This document shows, piece after piece, positions 49,162 to 57,785 of a DNA stretch of 64,000 nucleotides; the first letter of the stretch is position 1; each line of letters begins with the position of its first letter. The DNA is from Winogradskya humida. Its GTDB lineage: Bacteria; Actinomycetota; Actinomycetes; Mycobacteriales; Micromonosporaceae. Under the pieces are notes generated by a model that saw nothing but the letters and a program-made list of their open reading frames with translations, did not search any database and was not told the origin of the DNA. Both the position numbers and the translations under genes were made by a program. Where the stretch lies: assembly GCF_016862215.1 (NCBI RefSeq), contig NZ_BOMN01000012.1, positions 111,143-175,142 on the forward strand, given 5' to 3'.

Positions 49162-50129
49162 TGGGCCGCATCGACGTGCACCACCACGCCATCCTGCCGG
49201 AGATCTCGCGGCTGATGCGCGAGCTCGGGGCGCCGTTCACGATCCCGTGGTCGGCCGCGGAGACGGACCGGGTCATGGCGGAGCACGACATCGACGTGGC
49301 GGTCATCTCCAACGCCGTGCCGGGTGACTTCTTCTCCGACGCGCGCCGGGCCGGGGTCTTCCACCGGGCGGTGAACGTGGCGGTCGCGGAGTACGTCGCC
49401 GAGCAGCCCGGGCGGTTCGGGTTGCTGTCCGCGCTGCCGATGCCGTACGTGGATCTGGCGCTGGAGGAGGTCCGGCACAGCTTCGACGTGCTCGGGGCGG
49501 ACGGCGTGCTGCTCGTGCCGCACTCGGGCGAGTCGTACCTGGGCGATCCGCTCTACGAGCCGCTGTTCGAGGAGCTGAACCGGCGGTCCGCCGTGGTGCT
49601 GGTGCACCCGATGGCGTTGCCGGGCCCGGCTGCGGCGCAGGTGCCGTACGTGCTGGCCGACTTCCTGCTCGACACCACCCGCGGCGCGCTGAGCCTGATC
49701 CTGTCCGGGGCGCTGGATCGCTACCCGGACATCCGGTTCGTGTTGTCGCACGGGGGTGGGTTCCTGCCGTACGCCGCGACCCGAGCCGATCTTCTCGCGC
49801 CGGCGTTCTTCGGGGTGGAGCCGGGCCTGGTGAAGCGGTCACTGGACCGCTTCTACTACGACACGGCGCTGACCGGTGCCTCCGGGCTGCCGAGCCTGCT
49901 GAGCACCGTCGGCCCGGAGCGGGTGGTGTTCGGAACCGACTGGTGTGCCGCGCCGGAGACCGCCGTCCGCGAGGTGGTCGCGGCGCTGAACGAGCCGTGG
50001 CCGCAGCTCGCGGACGGTGCGCGGGACCTGGTGGACCGGGGTAACGCACTCCGGCTCTTCCCCCGGTTCGGCGACACCCCCGAAAAAGCTTGCTTGCGTG
50101 ACGCAAGTAGTTTTAGGCTGTCGGCATGA
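49161..50129 (+). CDS. Amidohydrolase-2/ACMSD-like decarboxylase or hydrolase
   Basis: A 322-residue TIM-barrel protein of the aminocarboxymuconate-semialdehyde decarboxylase group: RIDVHHHAILP (HxH), GLLSALPMPYVDLALEE, VVLVHPMALPG (metal His), RFVLSHGGGFLPYAA (His) and VVFGTDWCAAPE (Asp). Members are metal-dependent non-oxidative decarboxylases or hydrolases of small aromatic or keto acids. TGATG overlap with the dikinase gene. Its last 37 bases contain the MarR gene promoter and palindrome. Confidence 0.85.
   Translation: MGRIDVHHHAILPEISRLMRELGAPFTIPWSAAETDRVMAEHDIDVAVISNAVPGDFFSDARRAGVFHRAVNVAVAEYVAEQPGRFGLLSALPMPYVDLALEEVRHSFDVLGADGVLLVPHSGESYLGDPLYEPLFEELNRRSAVVLVHPMALPGPAAAQVPYVLADFLLDTTRGALSLILSGALDRYPDIRFVLSHGGGFLPYAATRADLLAPAFFGVEPGLVKRSLDRFYYDTALTGASGLPSLLSTVGPERVVFGTDWCAAPETAVREVVAALNEPWPQLADGARDLVDRGNALRLFPRFGDTPEKACLRDASSFRLSA
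50093..50107 (+). promoter_or_regulatory. MarR-type operator palindrome
   Basis: CTTGCGTGACGCAAG is a perfect 7-1-7 palindrome about 18 bases before the MarR ATG (50126), inside the coding end of the preceding gene. MarR proteins usually bind such sites over their own promoter; a nearby TTGCTT could serve as -35. Confidence 0.6.
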
Positions 50130-50617
50130 ACCCGGACGCCCAGGACATCGAAGTGCTCACCGGCGGCCTGCTCGCCCTGGGTCGCGAGCTCTCCCGCGCC
50201 CGCGAACGCCAGGGCGAGGGCAGCCGGCTCACGATCCTGCAGCTCATCGACGAGGCCGCCGACGTGCGGCCGTCCGACCTGGCCACCGAGATGCAGATGT
50301 CGCTCTCGGCGGTCACCCGGCAGATCCACGCGCTGGCCGACACCGGCCAGGTGGAGCTGCACAACGACCGCAACGACCGGCGCTCCTTCCGGGTCGCGCT
50401 GACCCCCGCCGGCAAGGAGGAGCTCGACCGGCTCGTCCGCAAGTCGCACGACCGCTTCGCCGGCTTCCTGACCGGCTGGAGCGCCGAGGACACCGTGCAG
50501 CTGGGCACCCTGCTCAACCGGCTCGCAGCGTCCATCAAGGAGTCCCGTGACGGGCAGCAGAAGCCCGCGGCGGGCCGCACCTGGCAGCGCCAGGCGGCAG
50601 CACCGGAGGAGAAATGA
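50126..50617 (+). CDS. MarR-family transcriptional regulator
   Basis: A 163-residue winged-helix regulator: LTILQLIDEAADVRPSDLATEMQMSLSAVTRQIHALADTG is the HTH, and DRNDRRSFRVALTPAGKEEL the DR-rich wing. MarR proteins bind phenolic or aromatic ligands and leave DNA. A perfect palindrome lies just upstream. ATGA overlaps on both sides place it between a decarboxylase and an FAD monooxygenase, so it probably controls the monooxygenase and membrane genes. Confidence 0.92.
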   Translation: MNPDAQDIEVLTGGLLALGRELSRARERQGEGSRLTILQLIDEAADVRPSDLATEMQMSLSAVTRQIHALADTGQVELHNDRNDRRSFRVALTPAGKEELDRLVRKSHDRFAGFLTGWSAEDTVQLGTLLNRLAASIKESRDGQQKPAAGRTWQRQAAAPEEK

Positions 50618-51828
50618 CGCTCCATGTGATCATCGCGGGTGCCGGGGTCGGCGGGCTCTGCCTGGCCCAGGGCCTGCTCCGGCGCGGGATCAGCGTCGCC
50701 GTCTACGAGCGCGACTCCTCCACGGAGTCCCGCCACCAGGGCTACCGGCTGCGCATCGACGAGCACGGGCGCACGGCACTGGCCGAGTGCCTGCCCGCCG
50801 AGCTCAACGACCTCGCCCACGCCACCGCCAACCAGATGTACATGCCGCGCGGCACGTCGTACGACCACCAGCTGAACCCGCTCGGCTCCTGGCGGCCCGC
50901 GGCACCGCTCGACCCGGCGCGGGCGGCCATCGTGGTCAACCGCCGCACCCTGCGGGAGATCCTGCTCGCCGGGCTGGACGGCGTCGTCCACTTCGGGCAG
51001 ACCGTCACCGGGTACACCGAGCACGACGACCACGTGAGTGTGCGGTTCGCCGACGGCAGCGAGGCCACCGGTGACGTGCTCGTGGCCGCCGACGGCATCA
51101 ACTCCGTGGTCCGCGGTCAGCTGCTGCCGCACACCGAGGTCCTCGACACCGGCCTGCGCGCGATCTACGGCCACCTCCCGCTCACCGCTGCGGTCCGCGA
51201 GTGGATGCCCGCGGAGCTGATCGGCGGGTCGCGGCCGGTTCTGGGGCCGGAGCGCACCACGCTGGCGCTCGGGGTCTTCGAGCCGGTCCGCTCGCCCGAG
51301 CAGGCCGCCGCGGAGCTCGCGCCGTACGCGAAACTGCACCCGGTCCCCGCGTACGTGAAATGGACGCTCGTGGCCCCGGTCGCGTCCTACCCCGTGCCCG
51401 AGGACGAGCTGTTCACGGCCCCGGCCGAGCGGCTGCACAGCATCGCCGGCCGGCTCGTGGCCGGCTGGCACCCCGTCGTGCGGCGGCTCGTCGCCGAGTC
51501 GATCGTGGCCGACACGTTCGCGTTGTCGATCCGCTCGACCCTGCCCTCGGGCGACTGGACGGCGGGCCGGGTCACGGTGCTCGGCGACGCCATCCACGCC
51601 ACCACCCCGGTCGGTGGGACGGGTGCCAACACCGCGCTGCGCGACGCCGCCCTGCTGGCCTCGCGGATCGGCCGGGTCGGAGGCGGCCGCGGCGACCTGC
51701 TCGCGGCTATAACGAGCTTCGAGTCAGACATGCGTCAATACGGATACCAGGCGGTTCGCGACTCGCTCTCCGGAGCGGCCACGATCTTCCAGACCGCCGA
51801 ACTCGCCCAGAAAGGCAGCCCCGCATGA
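50614..51828 (+). CDS. FAD-dependent aromatic hydroxylase-type monooxygenase
   Basis: A 404-residue flavoprotein monooxygenase: GxGxxG dinucleotide motif in IIAGAGVGGLCLAQGLL (residues 6-22), the middle DG motif in LVAADGINSVVRGQL and GD motif in VTVLGDAIHATTPVGGTGAN. Members hydroxylate aromatic or quinone substrates, and resistance versions inactivate antibiotics. It follows a MarR gene (ATGA) and precedes a VC0807-like membrane gene, a set typical of inducible detoxification or self-resistance. A tailoring role is equally possible. Confidence 0.9.
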   Translation: MTLHVIIAGAGVGGLCLAQGLLRRGISVAVYERDSSTESRHQGYRLRIDEHGRTALAECLPAELNDLAHATANQMYMPRGTSYDHQLNPLGSWRPAAPLDPARAAIVVNRRTLREILLAGLDGVVHFGQTVTGYTEHDDHVSVRFADGSEATGDVLVAADGINSVVRGQLLPHTEVLDTGLRAIYGHLPLTAAVREWMPAELIGGSRPVLGPERTTLALGVFEPVRSPEQAAAELAPYAKLHPVPAYVKWTLVAPVASYPVPEDELFTAPAERLHSIAGRLVAGWHPVVRRLVAESIVADTFALSIRSTLPSGDWTAGRVTVLGDAIHATTPVGGTGANTALRDAALLASRIGRVGGGRGDLLAAITSFESDMRQYGYQAVRDSLSGAATIFQTAELAQKGSPA

Positions 51829-52544
51829 ACGCCGCCAACCAGACTCCCGCCCGCGGTGGCCGGCTACGCGCCCTGCTGCCGACCCTGCTGGACGTGATCG
51901 TCCCGGTCATCCTCTACTTCATCCTCAAGAAGCTCGGCAGCAGCGACTTCTGGGCGCTGACCCTCGCCGGTGTCGGCACGGGCGTCTACGCGCTGGTGAA
52001 CACGATCCGACGGCGCAAGCTCGACTTCATCGGCATCCTGGTGCTGCTGGAGATCGTCCTCTCGGTCGGGCTGCTGTTCATCACCGACGACCCGCGCCTG
52101 GTCGCCATCAAGCCCGCCTTCTACACCACCCTCACCGGCCTGTACTTCCTGTTCACCTGCGTGGTCGGCAAACCCATCATCTACACCGCGGTGACCCCGA
52201 TCGCCACCGACGGCGACCCGGTGCGTACGAAGGCGTACGCGCAGGCCTGGAACGAGTCCCGCCCGTTCCGGGTGCGGGAGCGGCTGATGACCGCGGTGTT
52301 CGGCGCCGGTCTGCTGATCGAGGCCGTCCTGCGCATCGTGATCGTCTACCACTGGTCGCCGGCGAAGCTGGACGAGTCGTTCGTCGTCTCGCAGCTGCCC
52401 GGCATCATCGTGATCGTCGCCGTGCTCGCGTTCTTCCGCTCCCAGGTCCCCGCGATCAGCAAGATCGTCGACGGCTTCCAGGAGCGGCTGGAGCAGGGTT
52501 CACGCCGCACCAACGGCAACCCGGCCCCCGCACCCACCGCCTGA
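51825..52544 (+). CDS. VC0807-family membrane protein (1)
   Basis: A 239-residue integral membrane protein with about five hydrophobic segments: LLDVIVPVILYFILKKLG, FWALTLAGVGTGVYAL, LDFIGILVLLEIVLSVGLLFI (with TDDPRL after it), the YTTLTGLYFLFTCVVG stretch and LPGIIVIVAVLAFF. The motif pattern DDPRLVxxKPAxxT matches the VC0807 family of unknown function. Linked by ATGA to the FAD monooxygenase. A relative lies at 52678. Role unknown. Confidence 0.85.
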   Translation: MNAANQTPARGGRLRALLPTLLDVIVPVILYFILKKLGSSDFWALTLAGVGTGVYALVNTIRRRKLDFIGILVLLEIVLSVGLLFITDDPRLVAIKPAFYTTLTGLYFLFTCVVGKPIIYTAVTPIATDGDPVRTKAYAQAWNESRPFRVRERLMTAVFGAGLLIEAVLRIVIVYHWSPAKLDESFVVSQLPGIIVIVAVLAFFRSQVPAISKIVDGFQERLEQGSRRTNGNPAPAPTA

Positions 52545-52559
52545 CCTCACTCCCCCGAA

Positions 52560-52599
52560 GGCTGCGCCCGCCCCCGACCCCCGGACGGCGGGCGCAGCC
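52560..52599 (+). terminator. Terminator/attenuator hairpin
   Basis: Arms GGCTGCGCCCGCC (52560-52572) and GGCGGGCGCAGCC (52587-52599) are perfect 13-base complements in the 133-base gap before the second membrane gene. It may end the MarR operon or reduce read-through. Confidence 0.65.
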
Positions 52600-52677
52600 G
52601 TATCCGAAGCACCCCGCGACGCGCCCGCACCGGCGTCGTGCGATGGCTGCTGCCCTCGTTCTGAGAAGGAGTCCACG

Positions 52678-53424
52678 ATGGCTGTCCAAGCCGGACCCGT
52701 ACCCGCAGCGACAACCCGGACCGCACCACCGCCCGGGCGCCGCCGGCAGCTCGCCGCGATCCTGCCGATGGCCCTCGACATGGCCGCCCCGATGATCAGC
52801 TTCATCCTGCTGCACCTCGTTCTGGGGGTGTCGCCGGTCATCGCGCTGACCGCCGGCGCGTTCGCCGCCGGGCTCCGGGTGCTCTACCTCGCCGTGCGGG
52901 AGCGCCGGATCAGCGCGTTCTCCGTCCTGATGCTCCTCATCATGGCCGCCACCATCGTGCTGGTCCTCATCACCGGCGACCCTCGCCTGATCCTGGCCAA
53001 GTCGGCCCTCATCCCCGCGCTGGGCGGCACCTGGGGGATCATCACGAACTTCGTCGGCCACCCGCTGGTCTTCGACGTCGCCGGCCCGTTCATCACCAAG
53101 GGTGACCCGGAGCTGGCGGCGTCCTGGCGCACGGCGTGGGAGCACGAGCCCGAGTTCGTGGCGCGGCTCAAGCTGCTCAACCTCATCTGGGGTATCGGCT
53201 TCCTGATCAGCGCCGTCCTGCGGGTGGTCATCGTCTACCACGTGCCGCTCACCGTCGGCGTCTTCGCAGGTCAGGTGCCCACGCTCGGCGGGCTCGTCGT
53301 GCTGATCCTGCTCACCCGCCGGCTCGGCCGGCCCCTGATGGCAGCCGTGCACCGGCAGGCAGCGATCGCGCGGAGCGCGCCTGCCGTCCACCCGCAAGCC
53401 ACGGTCGCCCGGAGCACCCTGTGA
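52678..53424 (+). CDS. VC0807-family membrane protein (2)
   Basis: A 248-residue membrane protein related to the one at 51825: ILPMALDMAAPMISFILLHLVLG, FSVLMLLIMAATIVLVLI with TGDPRLILAKSA following, and a late VYHVPLTVGVFAGQVP. Start ATG 52678 with an AGAAGGAG site. The stop overlaps the ABC transporter start (GTGA), suggesting a partner in export or protection. The pair likely arose by duplication. Confidence 0.85.
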   Translation: MAVQAGPVPAATTRTAPPPGRRRQLAAILPMALDMAAPMISFILLHLVLGVSPVIALTAGAFAAGLRVLYLAVRERRISAFSVLMLLIMAATIVLVLITGDPRLILAKSALIPALGGTWGIITNFVGHPLVFDVAGPFITKGDPELAASWRTAWEHEPEFVARLKLLNLIWGIGFLISAVLRVVIVYHVPLTVGVFAGQVPTLGGLVVLILLTRRLGRPLMAAVHRQAAIARSAPAVHPQATVARSTL

Positions 53425-56400
53425 AATGGTTCCGGCACGACCCGGGCCGGCCCGACGGCCGTTACAAGGCTGCGGTCCGGCGCAACCTCGAGCTGGTCGG
53501 CGGGCAGATCGGCGGGCTGCTTGTCGCGACGGCGTTCATCACCGCCGGTGCGGTGTTCTCCGCCGCCACCCCCCTCGCGCAGCAGTGGGTCGTGGACCAC
53601 GCCATCCTCACGCACAGCGCCCCGATCTGGCCCGGCCTGGTCGTCTACCTGCTGCTCGGCATCGGCGTCTTCGCCACCAAGCGGATCTGTCTCTACCGGC
53701 AGGCCCGCGCCGTCGCGGAGCTGCAGTACGAGGTCCGCAACCAGGTGCACACCCGGCTGCAGCACCTCGACGAGTCGACCCGCGAGGGGCTGCCCACCGG
53801 CCAGCTCGTCTCCCGGGTCAACTCCGACGCCGGGGTGCTCGTCCGGGTGCTCGCCAACGTGCCGCAGGTGATCGGTGCCCTGATCTTCACGGCGGTCGCG
53901 TTGATCGCCATGCTCGTGCTGTCGCCGCTGCTCGCCACGGTCACGCTGGTCATGGTGCCCGTGCTGACATATGTGGCCGCCCGGATGCGCGCCGTCGTGC
54001 AGCCCGCCTCCTGGGACGTCCAGCAGCGCGAGGGTGAGCTCGCCCAGACCGTCGACGAGACCGTGAGCGGCATCCGGGTCGTCAAGGCGTTCGGGCAGCA
54101 GGACCGCGAGCAGGAACGGATGGTGCAGAATTCGCGCGAGCTGTACGGCGCGCGGATGCGGCTCACCCGGCTCAGCGCGAAGTACGAGTCGCTGTTCGGG
54201 TCGATCCCGCGCTTCGGCCAGGTCGCCGTACTGGCCCTCGGCGGCTGGCTCGCGCTCGAGCACCGCATCTCGGTCGGCACGTTCCTCGCGTTCGCCAGCT
54301 ATCTGATGATGCTGGTGGCCCCGGCCCGGATCGTTGCCGGGCTGATCGGCACGGCGCAGCGGGCCGGCGCGGCGGCGACGCGGATCTTCGAGGTGCTCGA
54401 CTCGGTGCCGCTGATCGCCGACGCCCCGGACGCCCGCGAGCTGCGGGTCACCGCCGGCACGGTCACGTTCGACGGGGTGCGGACGGGATATCCGCATGCC
54501 GAGCCCGTCCTCGACGGGTTCAGCCTGACGATCGCGCCGGGTGAGACGGTTGCCCTGGTCGGGGCGTCCGGCTCCGGCAAGTCGACCGCGGCGCTGTTGC
54601 TGCCGAGGCTGCGGGAGGCGCAGGGCGGGACCGTACGCATCGACGGGCAGGACGTCCGCGACGTGACCCTCTCCTCGCTGCGCCGGCAGGTCGCGATCGT
54701 CTTCGAGGAGTCGTTCCTGTTCGCCGGTTCCGTACGGGAGAACATCGCCTACGGGCGCCCGGACGCGCCGTTCGACGAGATCGTGGCCGCCGCCCGCACC
54801 GCAGGCGTCCACGACCTGATCACGGCGCTGCCCGAGGGCTACGATTCGGAGACCGGCGAGCGCGGTTCGCGGTTCTCCGGCGGCCAGCGGCAACGGATCG
54901 CGATCGCCCGGGCGCTGGTCACGGGTGCTCCGGTGCTGGTGCTCGACGACGTGACCAGCGCGGTCGACGCGCATGTGGAGGCCGGGATCGTCGCGGGGCT
55001 GCGGGCCGCCACACTCGGGCGTACCACCCTGCTGATCTCGCACCGGCGGGCGACGCTCGCCCTGGCCGACCGGATCGCCGTGCTCGACGGCGGCCGGATC
55101 ATCGACGACGGCACGCACGACGAGCTGATCGCCCGCTGTCCCCGTTACGCCGAGCTGCTGGCGTCGGCCGAGGCGGACCAGGCCGAGGCTGCGCTGGTGG
55201 AGCAGGACAGTGCCTGGGGTACGCCCCGGCCACGAGCGGTGAGCCCCGCCGCGGCCGAAATGATGGCCAAGCTGGCGACCCTGCCACCGGCCGACGAGGA
55301 CCCGTCGATCGACCGGGCGGCGGCCGAGGACGAGTCGCGCTTCTCGCTGAAACGGTTCCTGGCGCCGTACCGCACGGCGCTGGCGGTGAGCGTGCCGCTG
55401 TTCATCCTCGGCGCGGCGACCACGGTGGCCGGTCCTTATCTCTACGAGCACGGCATCGACGGCGGCGTACGCAGCGGGTCGGGGCGGGTGCTGCTGATCG
55501 TGGTGGCGGTGATGGCGCTGGTGGCCGTCGCGGACCTGTTCGCCGTACGGGCGATGACTCTTGTTTCGGGCCGGCTCGGGCAGCGCATCGTGATCGCGTT
55601 GCGCCTGCGGGTCTGGGTGCACCTGAAACGGCTGTCGCTGGACTTCTACGAGCGGCACCGCAGCGGCAGCATCATGACCCGCGTGGTGACCGACGTCGAG
55701 TCGCTGACCGGCGTCTTCTCGTCCGGGCTGGCGCAGGCCGTCGTCGCGGTGTTCACGTTCGCCGGCGTGCTGGCCGCGATGCTCTGGATGAGCCCCGCGC
55801 TGACCCTGCTCACCTCGGTGGTGCTGGTGCCGTTCGTGCTGGTGACGGCCGTCTTCCAGCGGTTGAGCAGCAAACCGTACGCGGACGCCCGCGAACAGGT
55901 CGCCACGATGAACGCGGACCTGCGCGAGAGCCTGGCCGGCGTCCGCGAGACCCAGGTCTTCGGCCAGCAGGACCGCCGCCGCGGCCGGTTCGAGGAGACG
56001 ACCCGGGCCTACGTCGACGCCCGGATGGCTGCCCAGCGCCTGGCCTCGCTGTACTTCCCGTTCGTCGAGCTGCTCGCCGACGTCGCCGCGGTGTTCGTGC
56101 TCGGGGCGGGGGCGTGGCTGATCGGCCGCGGTCACCTGCAGGTCGGCGCGCTCGTCGCGTTCATGCTCTACATCAACCTGTTCTTCACCCCGGTGCAGCA
56201 GATGTCGACGCTGTTCGACTCGTGGCAGCAGGCGCGGGTGTCGATGCGCCGGGTGCAGGAGCTGATGGACGAGCAGGCGAGTGTGCGCCCGGCCACCGAT
56301 CCGGTGCGCCCCGCGGTCCTGCGCGGCGAGATCGAGCTCCGCGGTGTCGGGTTCACCTACCCGGACGGCCGGGAGGCATTGCGCGGCATCGATCTGCGCA

Positions 56401-57053
56401 TCGCCGCCGGGGAGACGCTGGCCGTGGTCGGCGAGTCCGGCTCGGGCAAGTCGACGCTGGCGAAGCTGATCGTCCGGTTCCACGACCCGGTCAGCGGCGC
56501 GGTGCTGGTCGACGGGGTGGATCTGCGGGAAATCGACGAGCGCGGTTACCGGGCGCGGCTGGGGTATGTGCCGCAGGAGCCGTACCTGTTCTCGGGATCG
56601 GTGCGCGACAACATCGCGTACGCCCGCCCGGACGCGACCGACGCCGAGGTCGAGCGGGCCGCCCGTCGCTCCGGCGCGCACGAGATGATCGCCGGGCTCG
56701 ACGGGGGCTACCGGCACGTGCTCGACGAGCGTGGCGCGTCCCTGTCCGCCGGGCAGCGCCAACTGCTCTGCCTGGCCCGCGCCGAACTGGTCGACCCGGT
56801 GGTGCTGCTGCTCGACGAGGCCACGTCCAACCTGGACGCGGCCGCGGAGGCGGCGGTGCACGAAGCGATGCGGCGGATGGCCGGGCGCCGGACCACCGTG
56901 GTGATCGCGCACCGGCTGGCGGTCGCGGAGGACGCCGACCGGGTGGCCGTGCTCAGCGCGGGCCGCCTGGTGGAGCTCGGCCCGCCGGCCGAGCTGCGCA
57001 CCGCGGGCGGTCCCTACAGCCGGCTCGTCGCCGCCGCGACTGTATCGGCCTGA
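53421..57053 (+). CDS. Fused ABC exporter (TMD-NBD-TMD-NBD) with one degenerate site
   Basis: A 1210-residue full ABC exporter in one chain. First half: TMD, Walker A VGASGSGKST (about 380), signature FSGGQRQR, Walker B VLVLDDVTSAVD, with Asp in place of the catalytic Glu. Second half (from about 640): TMD, Walker A VGESGSGKST (about 1004), signature LSAGQRQL (Ala for Gly), Walker B LLLDEATSNLD. The two changes fall on opposite faces of the same ATP site, as in asymmetric exporters such as TM287/288. Would expel the product. Its end overlaps the convergent epimerase gene by 40 bases. Confidence 0.93.
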   Translation: MKWFRHDPGRPDGRYKAAVRRNLELVGGQIGGLLVATAFITAGAVFSAATPLAQQWVVDHAILTHSAPIWPGLVVYLLLGIGVFATKRICLYRQARAVAELQYEVRNQVHTRLQHLDESTREGLPTGQLVSRVNSDAGVLVRVLANVPQVIGALIFTAVALIAMLVLSPLLATVTLVMVPVLTYVAARMRAVVQPASWDVQQREGELAQTVDETVSGIRVVKAFGQQDREQERMVQNSRELYGARMRLTRLSAKYESLFGSIPRFGQVAVLALGGWLALEHRISVGTFLAFASYLMMLVAPARIVAGLIGTAQRAGAAATRIFEVLDSVPLIADAPDARELRVTAGTVTFDGVRTGYPHAEPVLDGFSLTIAPGETVALVGASGSGKSTAALLLPRLREAQGGTVRIDGQDVRDVTLSSLRRQVAIVFEESFLFAGSVRENIAYGRPDAPFDEIVAAARTAGVHDLITALPEGYDSETGERGSRFSGGQRQRIAIARALVTGAPVLVLDDVTSAVDAHVEAGIVAGLRAATLGRTTLLISHRRATLALADRIAVLDGGRIIDDGTHDELIARCPRYAELLASAEADQAEAALVEQDSAWGTPRPRAVSPAAAEMMAKLATLPPADEDPSIDRAAAEDESRFSLKRFLAPYRTALAVSVPLFILGAATTVAGPYLYEHGIDGGVRSGSGRVLLIVVAVMALVAVADLFAVRAMTLVSGRLGQRIVIALRLRVWVHLKRLSLDFYERHRSGSIMTRVVTDVESLTGVFSSGLAQAVVAVFTFAGVLAAMLWMSPALTLLTSVVLVPFVLVTAVFQRLSSKPYADAREQVATMNADLRESLAGVRETQVFGQQDRRRGRFEETTRAYVDARMAAQRLASLYFPFVELLADVAAVFVLGAGAWLIGRGHLQVGALVAFMLYINLFFTPVQQMSTLFDSWQQARVSMRRVQELMDEQASVRPATDPVRPAVLRGEIELRGVGFTYPDGREALRGIDLRIAAGETLAVVGESGSGKSTLAKLIVRFHDPVSGAVLVDGVDLREIDERGYRARLGYVPQEPYLFSGSVRDNIAYARPDATDAEVERAARRSGAHEMIAGLDGGYRHVLDERGASLSAGQRQLLCLARAELVDPVVLLLDEATSNLDAAAEAAVHEAMRRMAGRRTTVVIAHRLAVAEDADRVAVLSAGRLVELGPPAELRTAGGPYSRLVAAATVSA

Positions 57054-57667
57054 CGAGTCAGGGCCCGGCAGTCCTCGTAGAACGGTAACAATCCGCGCCG
57101 GACGGACTCAGTCAGCGACGGCGCCCCGGCGTCGACCCGCGACATGATCAGGTCCGTCCGGCCGGCGAACGGCAGTGCCAGGTCGGGATCGAGCGGATCG
57201 ACCGCGATGACGTCCCCCGCCACGTATCCCGTGGAGCACTGGTACTGCACCAGCGTGTCGTCGCGCAGGGCGAGGAACGCGTGCCCGATGCCCTCGCCGA
57301 GCAGCACGGCGCGCGGGTCACCGGCGCGCAACCGTACGGCCAGGTGCCGGCCGAACGTCGGTGAGCCCACCCGCAGGTCGACGGAGACGTCGAGAATCTC
57401 CCCGCGCAGACAGCTGACGATCTTCGCCTGGCCGGGCGGGACCCGGGCGCTGTGCACGCCCCGGACGACATCGGCGTGCGACACCGAGTGGTTGGTCTGA
57501 GCGATGCGGAACGGGCGGCCGAGGACCTCGCTCAGCGCGTCCTCGCGGTAGGACTCGACGAACTCCCCGCGGTCGTCGGCGAAGACGCGTGAGGTCAGCA
57601 CGAAGACGTCGGGGATGTCGAGCTCGTGGATGTCCAGGCTACGGCTGGTGTACCTGCGATCTGCCAT
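57014..57667 (-). CDS. dTDP-4-dehydrorhamnose 3,5-epimerase-like (RmlC family)
   Basis: A 217-residue cupin-fold sugar epimerase: RVFADDRGEFVESYRED, QTNHSVSHADVVRGVHSARV (catalytic His in GVH), VSVDLRVGSPTFGRHLAV and HAFLALRDDTLVQYQCSTGY. The family epimerises C3/C5 of dTDP-4-keto-6-deoxyglucose; some act only at C5 or C3. It is divergent from the 2,3-dehydratase gene and overlaps the ABC exporter end. The C-terminal RmlC wing is longer than usual. Confidence 0.88.
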   Translation of the reverse strand: MADRRYTSRSLDIHELDIPDVFVLTSRVFADDRGEFVESYREDALSEVLGRPFRIAQTNHSVSHADVVRGVHSARVPPGQAKIVSCLRGEILDVSVDLRVGSPTFGRHLAVRLRAGDPRAVLLGEGIGHAFLALRDDTLVQYQCSTGYVAGDVIAVDPLDPDLALPFAGRTDLIMSRVDAGAPSLTESVRRGLLPFYEDCRALTRQADTVAAATSRL

Positions 57668-57785
57668 GCCGCGCGACGGTAGGTGCCGCGGTTGGAGAGC
57701 CGGTCGAGCCCCGGCGCTCCACCAGCCCTCGACGGCGGCACCCGACCCTGGCACGGCGACCCGCGCCGAGCCGGAGGAGGCTTTC

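Noticed and set aside
53271..56912. A 1213-residue open frame on the minus strand opposite the ABC exporter
   Set aside because: It is the antisense shadow of the exporter: composition is His/Arg/Gln/Gly-rich with no domain, and the plus strand has complete ABC motifs.
29933..57053. Rifamycin-like ansamycin cluster (NAT-type enzyme, RPH-like and FAD monooxygenase genes)
   Set aside because: No type I PKS modules or AHBA synthase set is present; the similar enzymes only share folds.
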